Source of the DNA: Clostridiales bacterium
Lineage (GTDB): Bacteria > Bacillota > Clostridia > Christensenellales > Pumilibacteraceae
DNA: 64,000 nucleotides
Direction: 5' to 3'
NCBI GenBank assembly: GCA_014799665.1
Contig: JAAVHP010000028.1
Span: forward strand, 8,121-72,120
This document shows, in pieces, positions 1 through 8,964 of the stretch. The notes under the pieces are model-generated. The model did not search any database. It was given only the letters and a program-made list of their open reading frames with translations, and was not told the DNA's origin. Position 1 is the first letter of the stretch; the number at the start of each line of letters is the position of its first letter. A program made the position numbers and the translations under genes.

Positions 1-1082
1 CCTATCAGCATAAAGCCCTGAAAAATCTCTTTCACCCACCACACCTGCGAGTAGGGCGAAACGCCGCTCGCCTCGATCGCGCCGTCGGTGAACACGTAGT
101 CGAAGAACTCTACCACGTGCGCTATCGACAGATTGTCGTACGGTTGCAGTGCGTGGATGGTGCGCTCGTTGTGCACAACGCGGAATGTATGGTCGTCGGG
201 GCTGCCGTAATAATCGTCGATGGAGACCTCGGTAACGAAGTTTTCTTCCGTGCCCTCGTGCAGATATATGCCCGAATTGACTATATTTATCGCCGACTTG
301 GTGTAGCGCATATCGGAATAGTCGAGCGAGGTCGCGGCGTCCGCGTCGACGACGGTGCTCGTTCCCGAGTTTTGGTACGCGCCCTCGTCGAAGCGAGCGT
401 ACGCCACGCCGAGGTTGCACGCGAGGTTTTTGAGCGTTTTCATGTCCGAATCGGTAAACACCGAGTTACGCACGTAGCCCGAAATATACGCCGCCTGTAT
501 CCTTTGATTATTGTGCGTGCCGTACTTGCTCATGGCATAGATACAAGCGTTGCCGCCCGCCGAGTGCCCGGCAATGCCCACGCGCGAAAGGTCTATGTAA
601 TCGAAGTTGACGGGCGCGCCGCTCTCGTCGACCTCCGTCACGTGCTCGATTATCGCGAACAGCCCGTAGCCGACCTCGCTCGCCGTTTGGTCGGTAGTGC
701 TCGACTCGCCCTGACTGTACGGATCGAGACACACGACCGCGAACCCGCGCCGCGACAGTTCGAGGTTGTACGCCGCCTGCGTTTCCTTGGTGCGCTGGTA
801 CCCGGGGCAAACGATAACGCACGGAACCCTGTTATCCGCGCTCGCGTTTTTAGGCTTGTACACGTCGGCGACCACCCAGGTGTCGTCGCCCGTTTTGAGC
901 TTGAACGACTTAACGCTCACCCGTCCCCAGTCGGTATTTACGGCAAACGCGAACAGCGAACCGATAAGCAACAAGCATATAGCAAGCGCCAAAATAAACT
1001 TAGTCTTGTCTTTCCAAACGCCGATAAAGAATTTTTTGAGCCACGCGCCTGATTTTATAAAGAAGCTTTTAGCCTTATTCAT
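1..1082 (-). CDS. membrane-anchored alpha/beta hydrolase (partial)
   Basis: The gene runs leftward and its 3' end lies beyond the window. The start is the ATG at 1080-1082, overlapping the last codons of the upstream lipoprotein gene by 8 nt, so the two are probably translationally coupled. The translated N-terminus (MNKAKSFF) is followed by one hydrophobic segment at about residues 28-48, then an alpha/beta hydrolase fold: an oxyanion-type strand (VPCVIVCPGY), a strand ending LDPYSQGES, and a nucleophile elbow GHSAGG with an intact serine. It is therefore probably an active esterase/peptidase-like enzyme facing the outside of the membrane; the substrate cannot be told. The acid and histidine of the triad cannot be assigned in the visible part. 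Confidence 0.85.
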   Translation of the reverse strand, partial: MNKAKSFFIKSGAWLKKFFIGVWKDKTKFILALAICLLLIGSLFAFAVNTDWGRVSVKSFKLKTGDDTWVVADVYKPKNASADNRVPCVIVCPGYQRTKETQAAYNLELSRRGFAVVCLDPYSQGESSTTDQTASEVGYGLFAIIEHVTEVDESGAPVNFDYIDLSRVGIAGHSAGGNACIYAMSKYGTHNNQRIQAAYISGYVRNSVFTDSDMKTLKNLACNLGVAYARFDEGAYQNSGTSTVVDADAATSLDYSDMRYTKSAINIVNSGIYLHEGTEENFVTEVSIDDYYGSPDDHTFRVVHNERTIHALQPYDNLSIAHVVEFFDYVFTDGAIEASGVSPYSQVWWVKEIFQGFMLI

Positions 1083-4000
1083 TTTCGGTCGCCCCCGTCT
1101 GCATGAATTGATAGAACAGTAAAGCAAATTGGTTTTCCGCCGAACCGCTTATTACGCCGACTTTTCTATTTGTACTTGCGAAGAAACTTTCGGCAACATC
1201 GACTTTTGCTTTTTGAGTATCAAAAAGAGATTTATTGACTGCATTTCCACAAATAGCAACATTTACCTTTCCGTGAGTATTAACCGCCTCCGTAAATCCG
1301 GAAACATCTTTCCCGGTGACGATAACCCACTCTATTTGATCTGCCGTCAAGGACACTTGATTGACCGTTAAATATTGGTTAAATGCTTTTTTAAGGTTTT
1401 CTATTTCTGTTTCCGTAATATATATATCTTTTGCGGCTTCGCTTGCATTAGCGTGTATCGCCACAACCAATTTATATTCAGCTGTCGGCGGTTCTTCGCC
1501 TATCTCACTAAACCGCGCATAAAGGGGCAAAGCCTTGCTCGTGCTTAAATTCGCCAGCGCGGAATAGGTCGCCGAGGTATTAAGGAACGTTTCGCCCTCG
1601 ACAGGTTCGGGATTGACCGACCAACCGTCGAACTTATAATCTTCTTCCGCTTCGAGAGTGTCAAGCGCAAGACTTCCACCCGAGAACACGAGCGCGGTAT
1701 CTATTTTTTGGTCGCCGTTATAGAGCGTAACTTCTACGTAGTCGGGGCACATTATCTTTTGGGCTTCGACGGTTTCGAGGAATTCCGCGAACTTGGCAAC
1801 CGCTTCGTCGCTACCGTTATAACCGACGTACAGCGTATCGTACTTTTTCTTCGAGTCGTTTTGGTTGGCGATAAACACGCTCGGGTGACTGCCGAATGAT
1901 GAATGCAAATTGGTAGATTTGTACGCAAACGCCATGTTCGCGCCGGCTCCGGCATATTCGGTTATGAACGCATTGTTGTCGCCTGCCGTCAACTCGACCG
2001 TGGTCGATTTTCCGTACTTTTCTGCGTCGTAGAAAGATGAGTTCTCGAACGCCGTCACAAGCGTGTCCACGGTCGTCTTGTCTACGTATCTCGTCCATAC
2101 GGCTACTTTAAGCGTGGGTAAAGTCGGCGCGGTGCTCTTTTCGGTAAACCGCGCGTACAGCGTTACCGCTTTTTCCTCTGCTATTCCCGCAAGCGTTGCA
2201 TAGGACACGATTAAGTTATACAGCGTTTCGTCGTCCTGCGGCTCCTTTTCTTTCGCCCAACCCGCAAACTCCATATCTTCTTCCGCTTCGAGAGTGGTAA
2301 GATTGAGATTGCCGTTAGATAACACGAGCACGGTATCTAATTTTTCGTCGCCGTTGTAGAGAGTGACTTCAACATAGTTGGGGTTCATTATCTTTTTGGC
2401 GGTATCGGTCGCAATGAACTCTGCAAAGCTGCTTGCCACGCTGTCATTGCCGATTATGCCGACCTGTCGGTTAGCTACGTTGCCGTTATCTACGCGTATC
2501 ACGCTAACCGAAACGTCCTCTCTTTGCCCGACGTCCAAATTGTTCTGACCGAACGAAACGTTATATTTGCCGTATTGCGCGTTGCCTGCTTTTACTGCCG
2601 CGGCGTAATCGTCTACGCCGTGTTCGGTGAGTACCGTATAGCGCGCGTCCTCGTATCCGTCGAAATACTGCGAGTTTTTGAACGCTTTGAGTAGCTCACC
2701 TACCATATCGCCGTCGATAAATCGACCGAAAACAGCCACGTTAAGCACCTTAGATTCGGGGCGCGTGCCGTTTACGTACACGGGATAAATGGTGACGGTC
2801 GAGCCGTACTCCGCAAGGTCCGCATAGCCAAGCGCCTCGCCGTAAGCAAAAGCTATCTTATTACCGTTCTTTAATAAGGTATAGCCCACCACGTAGCTCG
2901 TATCGGTATCGGGCGCCTCGGGAGTTATCTTGTTCTTGCTCGCCCTGCTCACCGAATAATCTATATCGGCTTGCCCGTCGATTTTGAGCACTACGTTTAT
3001 CGTTCTGTCCTTGACCGCCGTCGTCACCGTAAATGTAGGCGATTTCGCCGAACGGAACGCGCTGCTTTCGCCGTTGAGCGTTGCGAACTGTTCTTCGCTC
3101 AACTCGGGAAGGGTATAATCGTCTGTCTTATATTGTTCCTTAACCGCCTCGGTGATCTCGATAGCGATATTGTTGTCGCCCACGGGCGCGGTCAAAGGCT
3201 TAGCGGCGTTGTTTACGATTTCGTTGTTCGTGCAAACGGTAAAGTCGCGGCTGTCGAGATTGTCGCTAAGGTAAATACTGTCAGTCGCCGACTTGGCAAG
3301 CTTATACGCCGCGCCGTCGTAGGCGTAAACGTTGGAAAGAGCGTAGCAATTGCTCACCGTCGCACCGTCGTTGGTCAGCCCGACGATACCGCCGACGTTC
3401 GCTGTGCCGCCTATATAGTTATGCGCAGTAATATTCTTGCGGTAATCGGCGGTCGTGTAGCAGTAGGTTATTTCGCCGCTGTTCTCGCCCGCAATGCCGC
3501 CCACGTTGTTATTTCCGTAAACGCGCATACTCGCAGTCGAGCATTTCGTAATTTTTCCGTCCGCCGTGTTGAACGCTACGATACCGCCGATATTGTTGTT
3601 TGCGCCGCCGCCCGTGCGCGAACGCTGGGCAAGAAGCCTGCCCGTCGCCGTGCACGAAATTATTTCGCCGTAGTTAACGGAAGCGATACCGCCCATATAG
3701 CTCATTGCCGAGGTGGACGAGCCGCTTTCTATCGCGTTGCCCGCGCCGAGCGTGCCGCCGTACGTGCAGTTTTCTATTTTTCCGTTGTTGATAACGGCTA
3801 TGCCGCCCGCGCCCACCTTAGCGCGCGCCGAGCCCGAATACGTAGAGTCGGCTACCGAGCCGTTGTTCACGCCGACGATACCCCCCGCGCCGCCGACTAT
3901 TCCGTTCTTGTCGCCGTCGAGCACGCCCGCCGTGCCGATACTGCTTTCAATGCCCGCAGAAACGGTGCAGTATTGAACTTTTCCGTTGTTCACGCTCGCG

Positions 4001-4929
4001 ACTATGCCTACGCAGTTTTCGGCGGCGTCGGCGATACTGCCCGCGACCGTCAAGTCCTCGACTACCGCGTTTTCACCGAGCGTGCCGAAAAGACCGCAGC
4101 CGCCCGCGTCGATAGTTACCGTTTTGCCGTTGCCGTCGAGATACCCGTCGAACGTGTTGCCGACTATATCCTGCGCCAAAAGCCTTACGTTTAGATCTTT
4201 TTCTATCCTATAGTAATTGTCCGCGCCGATATTCAACCCGTTTATAGCCGCAAGGTCCGTGCCGTCGACTACGAGATAGGGGTTCGCCTTAGTGCCGTTG
4301 CCCTTAAAGTACAACTCGGTTTTAACGGTCTTGCCGCTCTCGCAGCTGACTTCAACCGCGTACACGCCGCCCGCGGGGATAACGGTAGGCGTAAATTCAA
4401 GTTCGTACACTCCGTCGTGGTTCTTGTACGAGGTGAAAGTAAGACTGCCGTCGGTTACAGCACCGCTCGAATAATCGTACTCGCCGCCGCCGATATACGT
4501 GCCGCGCATGAGCTTGATTTCGAAAACTGTGTCCTCGTCGATACCGCGCTGCAACCATACGACCGAGTTGGAAAACGCCTTCCGCCCCGCCGTGATGTTA
4601 TCGGGCACGTTGGAAACGTACAAAAAGTTGGACCACAAAACGATATCGCCCGTCACGCGTTCTTTGGAAATATCGTAGGCTTTAACGCCATCCTCGTCGA
4701 AATACCAGCCGTCGAAAATATAATTCTCGTCGGTACGCTCGGGGGCGGCGGGCAGCTCCACACGCTTGCCGCGCTCCACTTCCACACGGCTGAATACGGT
4801 ATCGCCGTCAATGAACGTTACCGTATAATACCGCTTTTCGTCCTTTGAACACCCCACCGCAAAAAGCGCGCAAAATATACAAAAGACGAGCGCAAGAATA
4901 ATATTTCTCAATCGTTTTCCCCGCGTCAT
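1075..4929 (-). CDS. large surface lipoprotein with InlB-type and GLUG repeats
   Basis: About 1284 residues. A lipoprotein signal peptide with lipobox FAVGC puts the lipidated cysteine near residue 27. I chose ATG 4929, preceded by GGGGTG, over the GTG six bases upstream. The next region (TFIDGD...FDGWYFDEDG) matches the Listeria-Bacteroides/InlB B-repeat pattern. From about residue 210 to 520 come repeated GIVGxNNG...CxxxG units, the GLUG motif of beta-helical surface proteins. The C-terminal half carries three related units starting LNVAVFGR, LKVAVWTR and LVVAIHAN. They resemble pieces of type-II solute-binding proteins (for example FAEFLETVEAQKIM) and are joined by InlB-like segments with FAGW/FDGW. 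Likely a cell-surface adhesin or sensor; ligand unknown. Confidence 0.85.
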   Translation of the reverse strand: MTRGKRLRNIILALVFCIFCALFAVGCSKDEKRYYTVTFIDGDTVFSRVEVERGKRVELPAAPERTDENYIFDGWYFDEDGVKAYDISKERVTGDIVLWSNFLYVSNVPDNITAGRKAFSNSVVWLQRGIDEDTVFEIKLMRGTYIGGGEYDYSSGAVTDGSLTFTSYKNHDGVYELEFTPTVIPAGGVYAVEVSCESGKTVKTELYFKGNGTKANPYLVVDGTDLAAINGLNIGADNYYRIEKDLNVRLLAQDIVGNTFDGYLDGNGKTVTIDAGGCGLFGTLGENAVVEDLTVAGSIADAAENCVGIVASVNNGKVQYCTVSAGIESSIGTAGVLDGDKNGIVGGAGGIVGVNNGSVADSTYSGSARAKVGAGGIAVINNGKIENCTYGGTLGAGNAIESGSSTSAMSYMGGIASVNYGEIISCTATGRLLAQRSRTGGGANNNIGGIVAFNTADGKITKCSTASMRVYGNNNVGGIAGENSGEITYCYTTADYRKNITAHNYIGGTANVGGIVGLTNDGATVSNCYALSNVYAYDGAAYKLAKSATDSIYLSDNLDSRDFTVCTNNEIVNNAAKPLTAPVGDNNIAIEITEAVKEQYKTDDYTLPELSEEQFATLNGESSAFRSAKSPTFTVTTAVKDRTINVVLKIDGQADIDYSVSRASKNKITPEAPDTDTSYVVGYTLLKNGNKIAFAYGEALGYADLAEYGSTVTIYPVYVNGTRPESKVLNVAVFGRFIDGDMVGELLKAFKNSQYFDGYEDARYTVLTEHGVDDYAAAVKAGNAQYGKYNVSFGQNNLDVGQREDVSVSVIRVDNGNVANRQVGIIGNDSVASSFAEFIATDTAKKIMNPNYVEVTLYNGDEKLDTVLVLSNGNLNLTTLEAEEDMEFAGWAKEKEPQDDETLYNLIVSYATLAGIAEEKAVTLYARFTEKSTAPTLPTLKVAVWTRYVDKTTVDTLVTAFENSSFYDAEKYGKSTTVELTAGDNNAFITEYAGAGANMAFAYKSTNLHSSFGSHPSVFIANQNDSKKKYDTLYVGYNGSDEAVAKFAEFLETVEAQKIMCPDYVEVTLYNGDQKIDTALVFSGGSLALDTLEAEEDYKFDGWSVNPEPVEGETFLNTSATYSALANLSTSKALPLYARFSEIGEEPPTAEYKLVVAIHANASEAAKDIYITETEIENLKKAFNQYLTVNQVSLTADQIEWVIVTGKDVSGFTEAVNTHGKVNVAICGNAVNKSLFDTQKAKVDVAESFFASTNRKVGVISGSAENQFALLFYQFMQTGATENE

Positions 4930-5020
4930 ATTCACACCCCGAAAGATTAATTTGAGTAACTTCGACCCAACCGAAATTTCGCCGTTTTAGGCGTTTTTTC
5001 GATTTTTCGCGTTCGAATTT

Positions 5021-5042
5021 GCGAAAAAACGGCGTTTTTCGC
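5021..5042 (-). terminator. possible weak terminator after malic enzyme
   Basis: Read leftward, GCGAAAAA and TTTTTCGC can pair around a short GC loop right at the malic enzyme stop. The stem is mostly A-T, and similar A/T plus CG runs follow, so this is only a weak candidate. Nothing else is recognisable in the spacer 4936-5041. Confidence 0.3.
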
Positions 5043-6220
5043 TATTTTTTCAGTTTGGACACGCCCGTTTTGACTGCCGCTTCGGCGACCGCTTTCGCCA
5101 CGCAGTCATGCGCTGTTTTGTCGTAAGCGTAAGGCAATATGTATTCGCGCGACAATTGTTTTTCGGTCACGCAATTCGCAATTCCTTCTGCGGCGGCGAG
5201 CATCATTTCGGTATTGACCGTATTCGCCCGCACGTCGAGCGCGCCGCGGAACAGCCCCGGGAAAACCAAAACGTTGTTTATCTGGTTGGGGTACTGCGAC
5301 GAACCCGTGCCTACTATAAATGCTCCCGCTTCGAGCGCGGCTTCGGGACTGATCTCGGGCACGGGGTTGGCGCACGGGAACAGTATCGCCTTTTCCGCCA
5401 TCGACTTTACCATGTCCTTAGTCACGCAGTTGGGACCGGACACGCCCACGAACACGTCCGCGCCTTTCATGGCGTCGGCGAGTTTTCCGCGAAGCTTCGC
5501 GCGGTTTGTCGTTTTCGCCATTTCTTTCTGTACGGGGTTGAGCCACTCCTCGCCCTCGCACACTATGCCTTTAAGATCGCAGAGCGTAACGTCCTTTACG
5601 CCGTAGAGCATTAGAAAGCGCGCTATCGATATGCCCGCCGCGCCCGCGCCGTTGACTACGACCTTGATTTTGGTCTTGTCCTTTTTGGCAAGCTTCAACG
5701 CGTTGATAAGCGCCGCCGTCATTACGATCGCCGTGCCGTGCTGGTCGTCGTGAAACACGGGAATGTCGAGCTCCGCTTTGAGCCGCGTTTCTATCTCGAA
5801 ACAGCGCGGCGCGGAAATGTCTTCGAGGTTGATTCCGCCGAACGAGCCCGAAAGAAGCTTTATCGTGTTGATTATCTCGTCCACGTCCTTGCTCTTAATG
5901 CACAATGGGTACGCGTCGACGCCGCCGTACGCTTTGAACAACGCGCACTTCCCTTCCATAACGGGCATACCCGCTTCGGGACCGATATCGCCGAGCCCGA
6001 GCACCGCCGTGCCGTCCGTTATTACGGGAACGGTGTTCCAGCGGCGCGTGAGTTCGAAACTTTTTTCTATATCGTCGTGAATAGCCATGCACGGCTCGGC
6101 TACGCCGGGCGTGTACGCGAGCGATAACGCTTCGCGGCTGTCGACGGGAACGCGGCAAACCGTTTCGATTTTGCCCTTCCACTCGCCGTGCAATTTCAAA
6201 GACTGCTCTCTTGTTGTCAT
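5042..6220 (-). CDS. NAD(P)-dependent malic enzyme
   Basis: Oxidatively decarboxylates malate to pyruvate in the cytosol. The 392-residue protein has the small bacterial malic-enzyme length. It shows AYTPGVAEPC near the N-terminus, the DDQHGTAIV signature, a Rossmann NAD(P) loop (NGAGAAGISIA) and the later GSSQYPNQ segment. The start is ATG 6218-6220, preceded by GGAGGG with good spacing; a longer reading frame upstream has no ribosome site of its own. It is divergent from a LysR regulator and shares its promoter DNA, so that regulator is the obvious candidate to control it. Whether NAD or NADP is preferred cannot be read from the sequence. Confidence 0.95.
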   Translation of the reverse strand: MTTREQSLKLHGEWKGKIETVCRVPVDSREALSLAYTPGVAEPCMAIHDDIEKSFELTRRWNTVPVITDGTAVLGLGDIGPEAGMPVMEGKCALFKAYGGVDAYPLCIKSKDVDEIINTIKLLSGSFGGINLEDISAPRCFEIETRLKAELDIPVFHDDQHGTAIVMTAALINALKLAKKDKTKIKVVVNGAGAAGISIARFLMLYGVKDVTLCDLKGIVCEGEEWLNPVQKEMAKTTNRAKLRGKLADAMKGADVFVGVSGPNCVTKDMVKSMAEKAILFPCANPVPEISPEAALEAGAFIVGTGSSQYPNQINNVLVFPGLFRGALDVRANTVNTEMMLAAAEGIANCVTEKQLSREYILPYAYDKTAHDCVAKAVAEAAVKTGVSKLKK

Positions 6221-6261
6221 TTTTCCCTCCGATAATTTCACAAGAAATTTTGGTTTTTCTA

Positions 6262-6295
6262 TTTACATTATACAATAAATCTATTATAATGTAAA
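6262..6295. promoter_or_regulatory. symmetric bidirectional promoter, malic enzyme / LysR
   Basis: TTTACATTATA (6262-6272) and its exact reverse complement TATAATGTAAA (6285-6295) flank a 12-bp spacer. Rightward this gives TTTACA (6262-6267), 17 bp, TATAAT (6285-6290). Leftward it gives TTTACA (6295-6290), 17 bp, TATAAT (6272-6267). Each -35 box overlaps the other promoter's -10 box, so polymerase can occupy only one orientation at a time. Confidence 0.8.
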
Positions 6296-6319
6296 ATGAT
6301 AATATGGTATGCTTATCAT
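6296..6319. promoter_or_regulatory. inverted-repeat operator candidate
   Basis: ATGATAA, 10 bp, TTATCAT is a perfect 7-bp inverted repeat lying over the expected start point of the LysR transcript. It is the kind of A/T-rich dyad LysR proteins bind, so autoregulation is likely; binding is inferred. Confidence 0.5.
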
Positions 6320-6346
6320 ACACTAATTGCATATCACGGGGTTTAT

Positions 6347-7237
6347 ATGAACTACGACTACTACCGCATATTTTATTACGTTGGTAAGCACAAGAACATA
6401 ACGCGCGCCGCCGCCGAGCTGTATTCTTCACAGCCCGCGCTCACCCGCGCCATACAGAACTTGGAAAGTGAATTAAACTGCCGACTGTTCGTCAGGACGA
6501 AAAACGGCGTTGAGTTCACCAACGAGGGGCAACGGCTGTTCGAATACGTGAACGTGGCGCACAACCAGCTGTTAAAGGGCGAGGAAGAAATAAGCCGAGC
6601 CGTAAGCGTGGACGGCGGAACAATACATATCGGTTCGTCGGTCACTGCGCTTCATAACTTTTTGTTCAACGTTCTCGACGATTTTCACTATATGCACCCC
6701 GGCGTTAAGTTCAAAATAACGACGGGCTCTAATAACGGCACGGTGGAAAAGCTCAAAACGGGCTTGATAGACCTTGCGTTCGTGTCCACACCGTTCAATA
6801 ATTCCAAAGAACTTACGACCGTAACCGTCGCAAGCTTTAACGACATTCTTATTGCGGGAAACAGCTTCGGCTATCTTAAAGACAAGCGGCTGTCGCTGAC
6901 CGATATAAAGAACTACCCTTTTATATGTTTGCGGCAAGGTATGCAGCTTCGTCAGTTCATAGACGATATATTCATAAAGAACGGCTTGACCGTTTCGCCC
7001 GATATAGAAACCGACGGCGCCGATCTTTTGGTGTCTATGATTTGTCATAATTTCGGGCTTGGGTTCGTGCCGCAAGGCATGGCTGAGGACGCTATCGAAC
7101 GCGGCGAAGTTTTCAGAATCGAGCTCGACGAAGAACTGCCCGAGCGCAGTATTTGCATGGTGTCCGACCCTCACCACCCGCACACCAACGCTTCGCGAGA
7201 ATTTTATAAAATCGTCAAAAATCGCATTCGCAGCTGA
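6347..7237 (+). CDS. LysR-family transcriptional regulator
   Basis: A 296-residue protein with the LysR winged helix-turn-helix at residues 5-64 (KNITRAAAELYSSQPALTRAIQ), followed by an effector-binding domain of periplasmic-binding-protein type. The ATG at 6347 is chosen because LysR proteins start directly before the helix-turn-helix and a GGGG run lies 5 nt upstream; an ATG at 6296 lies inside the promoter dyad. It is divergent from malic enzyme with a fully shared promoter, so it probably controls malate or C4-acid use and itself. The inducer is unknown. Confidence 0.93.
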   Translation: MNYDYYRIFYYVGKHKNITRAAAELYSSQPALTRAIQNLESELNCRLFVRTKNGVEFTNEGQRLFEYVNVAHNQLLKGEEEISRAVSVDGGTIHIGSSVTALHNFLFNVLDDFHYMHPGVKFKITTGSNNGTVEKLKTGLIDLAFVSTPFNNSKELTTVTVASFNDILIAGNSFGYLKDKRLSLTDIKNYPFICLRQGMQLRQFIDDIFIKNGLTVSPDIETDGADLLVSMICHNFGLGFVPQGMAEDAIERGEVFRIELDEELPERSICMVSDPHHPHTNASREFYKIVKNRIRS

Positions 7238-7310
7238 CAAAAATTCAAAAAACTGCCCAAAAATCGCAAAAAATTTTATTTATCGTTATAGAGTTTTTGT
7301 CCAAACAAAA

Positions 7311-7345
7311 AGCCCGCTATATTCTCAAAAAAGAAGTAGCGGGCT
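7311..7345 (-). terminator. terminator of the 7353-8003 gene
   Basis: AGCCCGCTA (7311-7319) pairs with TAGCGGGCT (7337-7345). Read leftward, the stem is followed by a T run (complement of 7306-7310). It may also stop LysR transcription from the other side. Confidence 0.75.
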
Positions 7346-7352
7346 ATAAATA

Positions 7353-8003
7353 TTATATTCTCAATTTTATTACATTTCTAAAATATTCTTCATCGTTATT
7401 CATAAAAGCAATCATATCTTCTATTGCTTTTTGATACCCTCGCGGATGCCAATGCGTACCGGCTTTTTCTTTCTTTTTAGAGAATTTTTTAATCCGTAAA
7501 TATTGTAATGAAAATACGTATTCCAAAAAATCGTTTTCGTCCTCTTGATATAATAACATTTCACCGATTTGGGATTTCCCTGTTATAACCAAATAATTTA
7601 CATCGGGATAAAATCCTAAATCCGTGGACGCTTGTTGAAGCTTTATCGGTAAATTCAATTCCACGCCCTTCTTATAGATATATTCAATATCGCTCATTGA
7701 ATATCCAAACTCTCGTTGCTTTTTGATATTTATGATAAGCACCCAAAAATCGCAAAATTCACCCCAAATAATCTTTTTTCGAATTGGCGATTTTGCATTA
7801 TCTATATCATCACACAAAGATAAAATGCTATTTAAATCAATAATATTTTCCTCAATGTAAAACGGAGTACCTTTTGAATTCAAACATATATCATTGGAAG
7901 TTGCCTGTGCATCATCCAAAATCGTTACTTGGGAATCAATGCCGAATATCGGTAAATATTTTGTAAGTGTTTCTTTATTTATTTCCGTAACAAGTTTTTT
8001 CAT
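7353..8003 (-). CDS. hypothetical protein, AT-rich
   Basis: A 216-residue protein that I do not recognise. It has no signal peptide or membrane span and looks soluble and mixed alpha/beta. It starts MKKLVTEIN and ends with a basic KKFSKKKEKAG stretch and a helical tail. It lies 12 bp downstream of the pyrophosphatase gene on the same strand and ends at a good terminator, so it is probably the last gene of that transcript. No clear ribosome site precedes its ATG. Base composition is more AT-rich than its neighbours, which suggests a recent acquisition. Confidence 0.7.
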   Translation of the reverse strand: MKKLVTEINKETLTKYLPIFGIDSQVTILDDAQATSNDICLNSKGTPFYIEENIIDLNSILSLCDDIDNAKSPIRKKIIWGEFCDFWVLIINIKKQREFGYSMSDIEYIYKKGVELNLPIKLQQASTDLGFYPDVNYLVITGKSQIGEMLLYQEDENDFLEYVFSLQYLRIKKFSKKKEKAGTHWHPRGYQKAIEDMIAFMNNDEEYFRNVIKLRI

Positions 8004-8015
8004 AAATTTTTCAAA

Positions 8016-8549
8016 TTACTTTTTATCGTATTTCGTTTTATACTTGGCAATGCACTTGCGCACGATCTCGATCGCGTCGTACTTGTGCGCGATCTCTTTG
8101 ACCGTCGTCTTTTTATGTTCGAGCATTTTATAGACCTCGAAGAAGTGCATCATTTCGTCGAACAAATGCTTGGGCAGTTCGTTGATATCGTAATAGCATT
8201 TGTAATTGGGATCGTCGACGGGCACGGCGATTATCTTTTCGTCGAGCGCGCCGCCGTCAACCATCTTTATAACACCGATGGGCGTGCAAGTGACGAGCGT
8301 CATCGGATGAATAGTTTCGTTGCAAAGAACGAGAACGTCAAGCGGGTCGCCGTCGTCCGCGAGCGTGCGCGGAATGAACCCGTAGTTTGCCGGATACACC
8401 GTCGAAGTATAAAGTACGCGGTCGAGCCGCAGTAAGCCCGTTTCTTTATCGAGCTCGTACTTGGTTTTACTGCCCTTGGGTATTTCTATAAGCGCTTCGA
8501 ACTTCTGTTCGGTAATGCGTTCGGCTTTTATGTCGTGCCAAATATTCAT
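8016..8549 (-). CDS. ppa: inorganic pyrophosphatase, family I
   Basis: Hydrolyses pyrophosphate to phosphate in the cytosol, pulling biosynthetic reactions forward. The 177-residue length fits soluble family I enzymes. Family residues are visible: EIPKGSKTKYE near the N-terminus, YGFIP, and the metal-binding signature DDGDPLDV. It has its own sigma-A-type promoter upstream and is followed 12 bp later by an unrelated unknown gene. Confidence 0.97.
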   Translation of the reverse strand: MNIWHDIKAERITEQKFEALIEIPKGSKTKYELDKETGLLRLDRVLYTSTVYPANYGFIPRTLADDGDPLDVLVLCNETIHPMTLVTCTPIGVIKMVDGGALDEKIIAVPVDDPNYKCYYDINELPKHLFDEMMHFFEVYKMLEHKKTTVKEIAHKYDAIEIVRKCIAKYKTKYDKK

Positions 8550-8577
8550 AGTCGCCTCTTGTCTTTTATTTTCATTA

Positions 8578-8606
8578 ATTATATCATTTTAATTTTCGGT
8601 TGTAAA
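8578..8606 (-). promoter_or_regulatory. ppa promoter
   Basis: On the leftward strand TTTACA (8606-8601), 17 bp, TATAAT (8583-8578), about 30 bp before the ppa start. Confidence 0.75.
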
Positions 8607-8735
8607 ATGATATTACGGTATACGGGCTATAACTTGGGCGCATGAATTAGTAAGTTATTTAAATAAGTATGTATACTTTCAACTATACCCGACCATACTA
8701 AACTTGCGTAAAGAAAAAAACAAGGGGGAAATAAA

Positions 8736-8882
8736 ATGGCTAATACGAAAAAGACTGCTTCCAAGAGCAATTCGACGCGCTGCTGCGGCGCCAAGAAGTC
8801 GAACAATGACGTTCAGGCTAAGAGCACCACGAGCAAGTCGACTACTCGCACTCAAAGCAAGAAGTCTACGACCGTTAAATAA
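8736..8882 (+). CDS. 48-residue basic Lys/Ser/Thr-rich protein
   Basis: A small gene with ATG at 8736 and a strong ribosome site (AGGGGGAA) 5-6 nt upstream. The product is 48 residues, dominated by lysine, serine and threonine, with a central cysteine pair (RCCGAKKS) and a low-complexity tail of KST repeats. It has no membrane segment. The composition resembles nucleic-acid-binding tails, but no family can be assigned. It is divergent from ppa and followed at once by a multi-hairpin segment. A possible -10 box TATACT lies at 8672-8677 without a convincing -35. Confidence 0.65.
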   Translation: MANTKKTASKSNSTRCCGAKKSNNDVQAKSTTSKSTTRTQSKKSTTVK

Positions 8883-8964
8883 ATTAGGCATGGTTTATCG
8901 AAGCAAGCTTCGATACCGCGCATTCCGTGCGCTCTCCACAGCACGCTGTGGAGAAACCTAATTT
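8881..8964 (+). other. multi-hairpin (cloverleaf-like) structured segment
   Basis: An outer stem AAATTAGG (8881-8888) / CCTAATTT (8957-8964) encloses three perfect hairpins: TATCGAAGC-AA-GCTTCGATA (8896-8915), GCGCA/TGCGC (8918-8932) and CTCCACAGC-AC-GCTGTGGAG (8934-8953). A further hairpin, GCATTTTTGC with GCAAAAATGC, lies at about 8974-9003. It begins at the stop codon of the small basic gene. It may be a structured 3' end, a small RNA, or a palindromic repeat element. Confidence 0.6.

Noticed and set aside
117..1052. 311-codon rightward frame at the left edge
   Set aside because: The leftward frame reads as a complete hydrolase core with GHSAGG and a membrane anchor; the rightward frame has no recognisable features.
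2971..4194. Long rightward open frame opposite the lipoprotein gene
   Set aside because: It lies wholly antisense to a well-supported repeat protein, has no ribosome site or domain, and its arginine/valine-rich composition is typical of antisense frames in GC-rich codons.
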